A stretch of DNA of 64,000 nt, taken from Bacteroidota bacterium. GTDB taxonomy: Bacteria; Bacteroidota; Bacteroidia; B-17B0; Aurantibacillaceae. Below, in pieces: positions 16,043-23,326 of this stretch. The notes below the pieces were generated by a model, which ran no database searches, had not been told where the DNA came from, and saw nothing but the letters and a program-made list of their open reading frames with translations. Position 1 is the first letter of the stretch. The number at the start of each line of letters is the position of its first letter. The stretch covers positions 1 through 64,000 of the forward strand of contig JAJNBG010000022.1 in the NCBI GenBank assembly GCA_021155905.1, read 5' to 3'. Made by a program: the position numbers and the translations under genes.

Positions 16043-17029
16043 TTACTTTTCAATCACCAAACGCTCAACCAATTTTTGATTATCGATAACTAATGTCACG
16101 AGATAAATCCCGTTTGATAACTCATTTAAATTAACCGGGATTCTGTAATGTCCTTCATATTGCTTGATTACATCAGAAACTGTTCTGAGTACGATACCAC
16201 TCACGTTTGTAATATCAATTTTAACATCTGACCTCCTGTTAAGCTCGTATGTGATAGTGAATTCCCCATTAGCCGGGTTAGGATAGATACCAAAAGCTGC
16301 GGTTTTTGAAATTGTATTTTCTGTTGTCGTCTTACTGCCAATATTCGATGTCGTATCCTTTTGACCAATAACTGAATCCGTTTTTTCCACATACGGCATG
16401 ATCATCTGTCCCCCAATCATTTCCTCTTGTACAAGTGTCGTTACAACATTTGTCGGTACTTCCTCACATTTCTTTTCTTCAAGCATTAACCCACCATCCA
16501 CATACTCCTCAACATAAGCAATATCACCGGTCATCATACCTTCGACAAACCCTTCTTCAACAATTACCGTGTCCTCAAAGACTGGTCTTTGCAAAGAATC
16601 ATGAATTTGAAATGATGGAGAACCCATGGCATATAATTGCTCTATTGGTTCTTCATTTTTCGGAACTTCAAAACCAATATCACCAAGGGTATGTCCCTGT
16701 TCATCTTTGCAGCTAAACAGAAATGAACCAAAAACTAAAAATACGGCAATCACAAAAGCTTTACTGAGACTGATATTTTTTGGCAGGTCATTTAAATTAA
16801 CCTTTATGTTTAATGGACGATTGACCTGGCTCTTTTTAAAATGCCCACAAACCTTTTGTTCTTTATATTCCAATAAAATGTCCGTGATCTCATCATCGGT
16901 CTTATTGGAAAAATCAAAAACTGCTTTGCTACAGGAACTACAGAATTTACCTTTGGTATCCGGCTGCATGCTATTCCAGTCTTCGTGGCAAGGTTCCGGA
17001 ATACGAATAATTAAATTTGGAGTTTTCAT
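16043..17029 (-). CDS. Membrane protein with cytoplasmic four-Cys module and C-terminal T9SS sorting domain
   Basis: From the ATG at 17029 the product is 328 residues. It has no ordinary signal peptide. Residues 1-90 hold Cys14, Cys30, Cys33 and Cys61 (FCSSCSKAVFDFS, VCGHF), a putative metal-binding module seen in other Bacteroidota proteins. Residues ~90-106 are a single membrane segment ending FLFSC. An acidic low-complexity region follows, and the last ~75 residues are a T9SS type-A sorting domain (FGIYPNPANGEFTITYEL, IDITNVSGIVLRTV, LSNGIYLVTLV). A cytoplasmic N-terminus with a periplasmic sorting domain is topologically odd. A longer start at 17086 adds 19 residues without support. Confidence 0.72.
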   Translation of the reverse strand: MKTPNLIIRIPEPCHEDWNSMQPDTKGKFCSSCSKAVFDFSNKTDDEITDILLEYKEQKVCGHFKKSQVNRPLNIKVNLNDLPKNISLSKAFVIAVFLVFGSFLFSCKDEQGHTLGDIGFEVPKNEEPIEQLYAMGSPSFQIHDSLQRPVFEDTVIVEEGFVEGMMTGDIAYVEEYVDGGLMLEEKKCEEVPTNVVTTLVQEEMIGGQMIMPYVEKTDSVIGQKDTTSNIGSKTTTENTISKTAAFGIYPNPANGEFTITYELNRRSDVKIDITNVSGIVLRTVSDVIKQYEGHYRIPVNLNELSNGIYLVTLVIDNQKLVERLVIEK

Positions 17030-17218
17030 AATTAAGGATTTATAGGTTAGACACAAGAAACTGCATTTTTCCATAAACAATTTCAAAACAAATCTATAAC
17101 CAGCAGAATTATAAAAGATACGGCAATTGGTAAGTGGTAGGAACGAATTAATAAGTGGCTATGAAATCATGGATTGACTAACCGACTAAATCATAAATAT
17201 TTTTTATATTTATCATTC

Positions 17219-17869
17219 ATGAAAAAGTTTAACATTCATATTTTCTTTGCATTTATTATTGTTCTAAGCAGCTGCGCCACCAAACTGCCCGTTGAAAAAG
17301 GATTATTTAAAGAAACTAATTTGGTAGAATTAGTTAAACTGGATTCCACGATTCATTTGGATATACGCTATGCCACACCAAATAATTTTGCAAAGCAGGC
17401 AGTTTACAAAGAAGCCCGCGCCTTTTTGCAAAAAGATGCAGCAGAATCGCTGAAAAGAATCAATGCGTCACTTAAACCTCTGGGTTATGGCCTGTTGGTA
17501 TTTGATGGTTACCGCCCCTGGGATGTCACGAAACTGTTTTATGATATCACGTCTAAAGAAAATAAAAAGTTTGTAGCAGATCCAAAAGAAGGTTCCCGTC
17601 ATAACCGGGGATGTGCAATTGATGTGAGTTTGTATGATTTACAAACAGGGAAAGAAATACCAATGCCAGGTGTTTACGATGAAATGACGGAGCGTTCATA
17701 CGTTGATTATACCGGAGGAACGGAAGAACAAAAAAAAACACGCAATTTGTTAATTGAAAAAATGCAGGCAGAAGGATTTACTGTTTACAAATACGAATGG
17801 TGGCATTTCGACTATAAGGACTGGCAATTATACAGAATCACCAATAAAGCGTTCTCTGAAATAAATTAA
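17219..17869 (+). CDS. D-Ala-D-Ala dipeptidase-like lipoprotein (VanX / M15D)
   Basis: I place the start at the ATG at 17219, giving 216 residues and a lipoprotein signal with lipobox VLSSC (Cys19). The peptidase domain matches VanX/DdpX: LDIRYATPNNFAKQAVY, FDGYRPWDVTKLFYD, the zinc ligands His and Asp in SRHNRGCAIDVSLYD, and the catalytic Glu and zinc His in YEWWHFDY. It should cleave D-Ala-D-Ala or related dipeptides, so its likely job is peptidoglycan dipeptide recycling rather than glycopeptide resistance, since no vanH/vanA genes are nearby. All catalytic residues are present. It is 20 bases upstream of a SpoIIE phosphatase gene. Confidence 0.9.
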   Translation: MKKFNIHIFFAFIIVLSSCATKLPVEKGLFKETNLVELVKLDSTIHLDIRYATPNNFAKQAVYKEARAFLQKDAAESLKRINASLKPLGYGLLVFDGYRPWDVTKLFYDITSKENKKFVADPKEGSRHNRGCAIDVSLYDLQTGKEIPMPGVYDEMTERSYVDYTGGTEEQKKTRNLLIEKMQAEGFTVYKYEWWHFDYKDWQLYRITNKAFSEIN

Positions 17870-17889
17870 TAATTTAGAGATATATAATA

Positions 17890-19278
17890 ATGGGGAAAAT
17901 TTCACAGATCTGGGAAGGCCTTTCAAGAAACGGTCTTCGCGAAGAGGAAGGAATCATGCAATTCAGGGAAGTTATTTTTCTGAATAAGATCCTCATTATT
18001 TCACCTTTAATTATCATTTTTCAAATCCCCATAGAGATTGCGTTAAACGGTTTTAAAGCGCTGTCACTGGACCTGATGTTCCTGGCATTAATGCTGATCC
18101 CGATTTTTCTCCAACGTTTCCGTTATTTCTGGATTGCCAAATTGTATTGTGTGATTATCAGCCATACTTTTATTGTGATTGCCGGTACAATGGTTGGAAA
18201 GGGAATAAATAATCATGTTACAATTATCCCATTGCTTCTTTTTGGAATGATACTTTTCAAAAAAGGACGTGATAGAATATTTGTCTTATTAATTTCTACT
18301 TTATCCTATTTTATACTTAATTATTTACATGAAGCAATTACTCCCGTTTATGACATCACTGAAGAAAATAAACAGAATTTTACGATTATTTTTTATGTCT
18401 TAGCCCTGATCGTTACATTTTTATGTGGGTTTTACTTTCTAAATATTAACAAGGATTTCGAAGAGCTGATTGAGAAACAAAAAGAGAGCCTGGAAGAAAA
18501 AAATAAAGAAGTTAAAGATTCTATCACTTATGCAAAACGTATCCAGTTGTCTATTCTTCCAAATGAGAACCAGATAAAAGAAATCATACCAAACTCTTTT
18601 ATCACATACATTCCTAAAGACATCGTTTCCGGAGATTTTTACTGGACTCAAACAGTTAAAAATTTATTTTTTATTGCGGCTGCCGATAGCACAGGACATG
18701 GTGTTCCCGGAGCGATGGTTTCTGTAATCTGCAGCAATGCTTTAAACAGATCTGTCAAAGAATTTGGCATTACGGAAACAGGAAAGATACTTGACAAAAC
18801 ACGGGAGCTGATTTTAGAAACTTTTGCAAAAAGTGGCAGTGACGTCAAAGATGGTATGGATATTTCCTTATTATGTCTGGATAAGGATAATCAAAAAATA
18901 TACTGGAGCGGCGCTAACAATCCATTGTGGTATATTCGCCGCACTGTCAGTTCGGAAGACGTTGAGAACAATGAGCTAATCGAAATAAAAGCAGACAAAC
19001 AACCTGTTGGCAAGACGGATAACCCAAAACCTTTTACAACTCATCAATTAGATTACAAAACAAATACAAGCTTTTATTTATTTACGGATGGATTTGCTGA
19101 TCAGTTTGGTGGACCAAAAGGAAAAAAATTCAAATACAAACAGCTCGCTGAACTCATGGTTAACAAAAACACTAAGTCTATGGAAGAACAGGAGAAAACG
19201 CTGACTGAAGCTTTTTTTAACTGGAAAGGTGATTTGGAGCAAGTAGACGACATCTGTATTATCGGCATTCGTATTTAA
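17890..19278 (+). CDS. Membrane PP2C-type (SpoIIE-like) serine phosphatase
   Basis: The 462-residue protein has about six hydrophobic segments in residues 30-190, a coiled coil at ~193-215, a DSITYAKRIQLSILP linker and a SpoIIE domain (~230-462). Metal-binding acidic motifs include VSGDFYW, AADSTGHGVPGAMVS and the late FTDGFADQFGG and DDICIIGI. SpoIIE-type phosphatases typically dephosphorylate STAS-domain anti-sigma-factor antagonists. Two STAS-like proteins are encoded 0.7-1.5 kb downstream on the other strand (19943-20791), a plausible but unproven partner set. No sensor domain other than the membrane region is visible. Confidence 0.9.
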   Translation: MGKISQIWEGLSRNGLREEEGIMQFREVIFLNKILIISPLIIIFQIPIEIALNGFKALSLDLMFLALMLIPIFLQRFRYFWIAKLYCVIISHTFIVIAGTMVGKGINNHVTIIPLLLFGMILFKKGRDRIFVLLISTLSYFILNYLHEAITPVYDITEENKQNFTIIFYVLALIVTFLCGFYFLNINKDFEELIEKQKESLEEKNKEVKDSITYAKRIQLSILPNENQIKEIIPNSFITYIPKDIVSGDFYWTQTVKNLFFIAAADSTGHGVPGAMVSVICSNALNRSVKEFGITETGKILDKTRELILETFAKSGSDVKDGMDISLLCLDKDNQKIYWSGANNPLWYIRRTVSSEDVENNELIEIKADKQPVGKTDNPKPFTTHQLDYKTNTSFYLFTDGFADQFGGPKGKKFKYKQLAELMVNKNTKSMEEQEKTLTEAFFNWKGDLEQVDDICIIGIRI

Positions 19279-19340
19279 AATATGTCTGATCCGATTCAAT
19301 CATCTGGTCTGTATTTTAGAAATTAAATCCCGAAACTAAT

Positions 19341-19372
19341 TTTGTCTATCTCGCTACTTGGTAGTATCTTGC
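19341..19372 (+). promoter_or_regulatory. Promoter of efp
   Basis: TTTG at 19341-19344 and TATCTTGC at 19365-19372 are separated by 20 bases, matching the Bacteroidota -33/-7 layout. The ATG of efp lies 18 bases after the -7 box. Confidence 0.7.
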
Positions 19373-19390
19373 CGCCTCAAAACACTAATT

Positions 19391-19942
19391 ATGGCTACAA
19401 CATCTGATCTTTCAAGAAACGCATTTATAAGATACAATAACGAATTACTTCAGGTATTGGATTACGACCATATTACCCCCGGAAAAGGCAATGCCATATA
19501 CTCCTGCAAATGCCGTAATGTTGAAACCGGTAAACAAAGTGAAGTTCGTTTTCGCTCGGGTGAAAAAGTGGACCTGATCAGGGTGGATGAATATGAAATG
19601 CAATACCTTTTTACGGAAGGAGATTTTTTGGTTTGCATGAACCAGGAAACCTATGATCAAATGCATATTCCTAAAATTTTATTTGCTGATAGTATCCAGT
19701 TCTTACAGGAAGGAATGGTATTGAAAATACGTTTTGATGAAAACGACAAACCTTTAAATGGCTCTTTACCTCAATACATTGAGCTCGAAGTAACATACAC
19801 AGAAGAAGGTGTAAAAGGAAAATCGGTAAAAACAGCAGAGGTTGGAAATGGAATTAAGATCCAGGTTCCAATTTTTGTGGTTATCGGTGATAAATTGAAG
19901 ATCAATACCGAGACTGGCGAATACGTTGAACGGGTGAAGTAA
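19391..19942 (+). CDS. efp: Translation elongation factor P
   Basis: From the ATG at 19391 the protein has 183 residues, normal for EF-P. The N-terminal KOW-like domain carries the tip loop ITPGKGNAIYSCKCRN with a lysine at the position that enters the ribosomal peptidyl-transferase site; the two following OB domains end in FVVIGDKLKINTETGEYVERV. EF-P rescues ribosomes stalled at proline runs. No modification enzyme (EpmA, EarP or others) is in the window. A longer reading from 19358 would run into the promoter and is rejected. Its stop directly abuts the stop of the convergent STAS-like gene, with no terminator between. Confidence 0.96.
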   Translation: MATTSDLSRNAFIRYNNELLQVLDYDHITPGKGNAIYSCKCRNVETGKQSEVRFRSGEKVDLIRVDEYEMQYLFTEGDFLVCMNQETYDQMHIPKILFADSIQFLQEGMVLKIRFDENDKPLNGSLPQYIELEVTYTEEGVKGKSVKTAEVGNGIKIQVPIFVVIGDKLKINTETGEYVERVK

Positions 19943-20380
19943 TTAATACATCAGGGTTTTGGATTTTTTGTTTTGGGATAAAATTTCTTTCCCAATATTC
20001 GATTTCCTGATCTCATCTATCCATTCCAAAGCAGTGCTTTCCGAATTAAAAGTTTTAGTAGGAACGTTTGGCTTATTAAATTTAACATAGGCGTTAATAA
20101 TAAATCGTATCGGCAGTGATTTAAGACAAATCGCGTTTGCTATTATTCCTGTGGAAGCAATGTTTTCTGCCACATATTCCCTGACTTCAGAAGTCGCTGT
20201 AAAGCTCTCGTTAGTTTGAGTCAATAAATAAAATTTTTTGCCTGCAGTTAACTGTTTGATAGCGTTTAGTAATTCACCAGCTTCCTTTATCTCAAAATCA
20301 ATATCATCAAAGAGTCTCACTTTTACGACATCTTCACTTTCTATTGAAAGATCAGCACAACTGATAGTTATTTTTTCCAT
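19943..20380 (-). CDS. STAS-like (DUF7793-type) protein A
   Basis: This 145-residue cytoplasmic protein has alternating strands and helices of a STAS/SpoIIAA-like fold (inference from pattern: strand VVKVRLFDDIDF, AGELLNAIKQLTAGKKFYLLTQ, SEVREYVAENIA, IANAICLKSLPIRFIINAYV, NKPNVPTKTFNSESTALEWI). It is a paralogue of the neighbouring gene at 20402: both share the order 'charged strand, helix, long helix, IxxxFxxFxK-x-VPxKxF, (A/S)(T)EEA-x-WL'. No obvious phosphorylatable serine motif could be assigned. It lies 21 bases downstream of the second paralogue and is probably cotranscribed. Confidence 0.65.
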   Translation of the reverse strand: MEKITISCADLSIESEDVVKVRLFDDIDFEIKEAGELLNAIKQLTAGKKFYLLTQTNESFTATSEVREYVAENIASTGIIANAICLKSLPIRFIINAYVKFNKPNVPTKTFNSESTALEWIDEIRKSNIGKEILSQNKKSKTLMY

Positions 20381-20401
20381 CGTTAATTTTGAATTTCAAA
20401 T

Positions 20402-20761
20402 TTATACTCTGAACGTTCTTAACCAATTCCTGGCAGCTTCTTCTGTCGCAAACATTTTAAAAGGCACCAACTGTTTATAAAAGGAATTGAAAAAATTCAC
20501 TACCAGTCTAACGGCTAAAGAATCACTGATTATGGCGGCTGCTATAAAATAATTAACACCATTTTTTGCAGCGAAAGCCCTTGCATCAGCAGTCATTGAA
20601 CCGTCCCTTGCGTTAATCAGTTCCAGTACTTTATTATGAGGGCCAATTCCTAATGCTTTATAGGCCTCAAAACAGGATTCTACTTCTTCCAGATCCAATT
20701 CTGCACCCTCATCAGGTTTTAAGACTAAAATACCTTCTTCATCGAACCAGATTTCACTCAT
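20402..20761 (-). CDS. STAS-like (DUF7793-type) protein B
   Basis: I favour the ATG at 20761 (MSEIWFDEEGILVL, 119 residues); an ATG at 20791 would add ten residues. The protein has DEEGILVLKPDEGAELDLEEV, a helix, NKVLELINARDGSMTADARAFAA, IAAAIISDSLAVRLVVNFF and the VPFKMFATEEAARNWL end. SMTADARAF resembles the region of STAS proteins where a regulatory serine sits (inference). It is upstream of its paralogue in the same orientation. Function unknown; SpoIIE phosphatases in the window are candidate partners. Confidence 0.65.
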   Translation of the reverse strand: MSEIWFDEEGILVLKPDEGAELDLEEVESCFEAYKALGIGPHNKVLELINARDGSMTADARAFAAKNGVNYFIAAAIISDSLAVRLVVNFFNSFYKQLVPFKMFATEEAARNWLRTFRV

Positions 20762-20864
20762 TTTTGTCCGTATTTTATCAACTGCTATCATAAAATAAAT
20801 AAGTTCTTTAGAAAATAAAATAAGCCTAACTTAAATTTATGAAATATATTTCCGGATTCAAAGA

Positions 20865-20890
20865 TTATTTAATAACGAGTTATTAAATAA
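20865..20890. repeat. Perfect 12-bp inverted repeat with 2-base loop
   Basis: TTATTTAATAAC (20865-20876) and GTTATTAAATAA (20879-20890) are exact reverse complements separated by GA. The palindrome lies 5 bases after the stop of the minus-strand helicase gene. It could be a terminator-like hairpin or a protein-binding site. Confidence 0.75.
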
Positions 20891-20895
20891 AAGTC

Positions 20896-23214
20896 TTAAT
20901 CCTTTTTTAAAAATTTTTGGGTGGCCAACGCAAAACGTATTTCCGAATAAGAATAATCATCCCCTAGTGCCTGTTTCAAAGGAGTTAATAAATTTTCTCC
21001 CTCCATTTTTTTTGATTGTTCAATGATTTCTCTGAATTTATCATCTGAGACAAACTGAGATACCGGTATCATTCCAAGACTCACATAATAGGCCAAATGA
21101 CTTTCAATTGTCGTTAACGCAAAGCCCCTTTCATTAGCAATTTCAAAAGCAGTTTTTCCTTTTTTATATAAAGAGAAGCTGGCTTCTTTTGTGTCGGGCT
21201 TTTTGCTTTTCGGCTCCTTTACTTTTTTTGAAGCCGGTTTTTCAGATACTTTCTTCCCCGTCTTTTTAAACGATTTCCGCTCTTCAAAAGCAGCCTTCTC
21301 AGCAATTGCAATGGATTGTCTCACCATTTCCAATCGTTCAAGTTGATTCGCATTTTGCTTCAGTTGCTGTTTATTAAATTCCTGGTTATTCAATACATTA
21401 TTAATAACCGTTGATACTTTATCCAGTTGCTGCAAGTGTTTATAAAATAAACCCTCCAGCTCCAACAATTCTTCTACATAAGTTTTTATCTGCTTCTCCT
21501 CTTTCAACAATTCAATAAACATCAGTATAGATTTCGCCAGGTCCTTTAACACAGGATAAAAATAATTCCTGGCAGCTGTGTGTCGTGCATGAACGGTGCG
21601 AAGGTAATCCGAAGCCTTTCCTTCAAAGATCTGCATTAACTGATTACTGAACTTATCTGCATTTATTTTCAAAGGCTCAAACGTACTCAGAAGTTCTTCG
21701 GCCCAGGTTTGGTGTTTTTGTTTATTGGAGCGGTTCTCCGACATGGTATAGCTTGCCACATGAGATTTCAGACTACTGTATAGCCAGACAAAATCATACG
21801 CTCTTAAAACATAGGCTTTTAAAAAGAAAACGGTTTCCTGATCGATCAATTGCTTAACCTCTTCGTTTTTCGGTTTGTTGTCTGCATATTCAACCAGTGT
21901 TTTATCCTGTGAAATCGCATTGAATTGTATCGGCTCTGTTAACACTAACCCATCCAATGATTTCAACCTCGATAAAGCCACATACACCTGACCAGGCGCA
22001 AAAGCGCGGTTAATGTCCAGGATTGCTTTTTCAAACGTTAAGCCTTGGCTTTTATGAACGGTGATCGCCCAGGCGAGTTTAATTGGGAATTGAACAAAGG
22101 TGCCAATATCTGTTTCGTCAATCTCATTGGTTACCGGGTTCAATTCATATTTGATATTTCGCCATTGATAAGTCTCCAGAAAAAAGGGCTTGGTGCCATC
22201 CCTGAAATCAATCTCAATACTTTTATCAGTTAAAGCAGATACAACTCCTATTTTCCCGTTAAAAAATTGCTGTTTACCGCTCACATCATTTTTAATAAAC
22301 ATGATCTGTGCTCCCATTTTCAATTCCAGGGTTGAATCAACAGGATACGCATATTCACTAAACTCACCTTCAATCACCGCATGAAAAAAATACGACTTTC
22401 CCTTTAAATCCTGTAAAGCCGTTTTATTCAGTGTATCTGCTTTTTGATTATGTGTGGTTAAGGTAATCACGTTTAAAGCCGATGTACTATCAAAATTCGG
22501 TTTGTGGTATGTATTCAATAAATCGATATCAGCTTTTGTGACTTTATTGTTCCTCAGGTTATTGAGCAGGTCAATAAACGTAGAATCCGACTGCCTGTAT
22601 ATTTTATCCAGCTCAATGTATACCGGTTTCTCGTTTTTCAGCACCTGGGCATCGAAAAAATAAATGCTCTTATAATAGTTTCTTAATACCTGCCATTCTT
22701 CCTCCTTAACTACCGGCGGCAACTGCATTAAATCACCAATAAATAATACCTGCACTCCGCCAAATGGCTTATGTTGCTGGCGGCGAATACTTTTTAAAAC
22801 AAAATCAATCGTATCCAATAAATCAGCCCTCAACATGCTCACTTCATCGATAATCAGAAGCTCAAGTTCCTGCAGTAATTTCCGTTTCTGGTCACGCATA
22901 TTCAGATGCTTAACCATGGTGTAAGGCGTGTTTATTTTTACCTGGAGGTTGTCATGTTTAAAACTACTATCCGGGACAAATAAACCGAAAGGCACACCGA
23001 ATTGTGAATGAATGGTGACACCGCCTGCATTGATGGCTGCTATTCCTGTCGGTGCAACGATGATGGCATTTTTGTGGGTATGCTCGATGATATTTCTCAA
23101 AAATGTAGTTTTGCCCGTTCCTGCTTTCCCTGTTAAGAAAACCGGCTTATTGGTTTGATTGATACATCTTGCGGCTAGCTCAGCAGGACTAAGGTTTATG
23201 AGAGAATTATCCAT
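20896..23214 (-). CDS. PIF1/RecD-like DNA helicase with C-terminal helix-turn-helix domain
   Basis: The 772-residue superfamily-1B helicase has Walker A GKAGTGKTTFLR (around residue 30), Walker B LLIIDEVSMLRADLLD, GDLMQLPPV, the late helicase motif AITVHKSQGLTFEKAI and VYVALSRLKSLDGLVLT. Residues ~450-650 are helical with coiled-coil propensity. A lysine-rich linker (~655-690) leads to a C-terminal HTH (YKKGKTAFEIANERGF then TTIESHLAYYVSLGM) like the RQC-type wHTH in Bacteroidota helicases. It should unwind DNA 5'-to-3', possibly at G-quadruplex or stalled-fork structures as other PIF1 proteins do. It is monocistronic and divergent from the ABC fusion gene. Confidence 0.92.
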   Translation of the reverse strand: MDNSLINLSPAELAARCINQTNKPVFLTGKAGTGKTTFLRNIIEHTHKNAIIVAPTGIAAINAGGVTIHSQFGVPFGLFVPDSSFKHDNLQVKINTPYTMVKHLNMRDQKRKLLQELELLIIDEVSMLRADLLDTIDFVLKSIRRQQHKPFGGVQVLFIGDLMQLPPVVKEEEWQVLRNYYKSIYFFDAQVLKNEKPVYIELDKIYRQSDSTFIDLLNNLRNNKVTKADIDLLNTYHKPNFDSTSALNVITLTTHNQKADTLNKTALQDLKGKSYFFHAVIEGEFSEYAYPVDSTLELKMGAQIMFIKNDVSGKQQFFNGKIGVVSALTDKSIEIDFRDGTKPFFLETYQWRNIKYELNPVTNEIDETDIGTFVQFPIKLAWAITVHKSQGLTFEKAILDINRAFAPGQVYVALSRLKSLDGLVLTEPIQFNAISQDKTLVEYADNKPKNEEVKQLIDQETVFFLKAYVLRAYDFVWLYSSLKSHVASYTMSENRSNKQKHQTWAEELLSTFEPLKINADKFSNQLMQIFEGKASDYLRTVHARHTAARNYFYPVLKDLAKSILMFIELLKEEKQIKTYVEELLELEGLFYKHLQQLDKVSTVINNVLNNQEFNKQQLKQNANQLERLEMVRQSIAIAEKAAFEERKSFKKTGKKVSEKPASKKVKEPKSKKPDTKEASFSLYKKGKTAFEIANERGFALTTIESHLAYYVSLGMIPVSQFVSDDKFREIIEQSKKMEGENLLTPLKQALGDDYSYSEIRFALATQKFLKKD

Positions 23215-23258
23215 TTGATAACGTAAAATTAATCCTTTTATAAAATATTCCGGCGAAA

Positions 23259-23289
23259 TTTGTTAAATAGTTAATATTTAGTATCTTGC
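23259..23289 (+). promoter_or_regulatory. Promoter of the TerB-ABCG fusion gene
   Basis: TTTG (23259-23262) and TATCTTGC (23282-23289) are spaced by 19 bases, the expected Bacteroidota -33/-7 arrangement, and lie upstream of the ATG at 23327. Confidence 0.7.
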
Positions 23290-23326
23290 TTGCTTAATGT
23301 GTAACAATTACTTTAATTAAAATACT

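Noticed and set aside
17219-17869. Glycopeptide resistance gene (VanX)
   Set aside because: No vanH, vanA/B or regulatory genes are near; a housekeeping D,D-dipeptidase lipoprotein is more likely.
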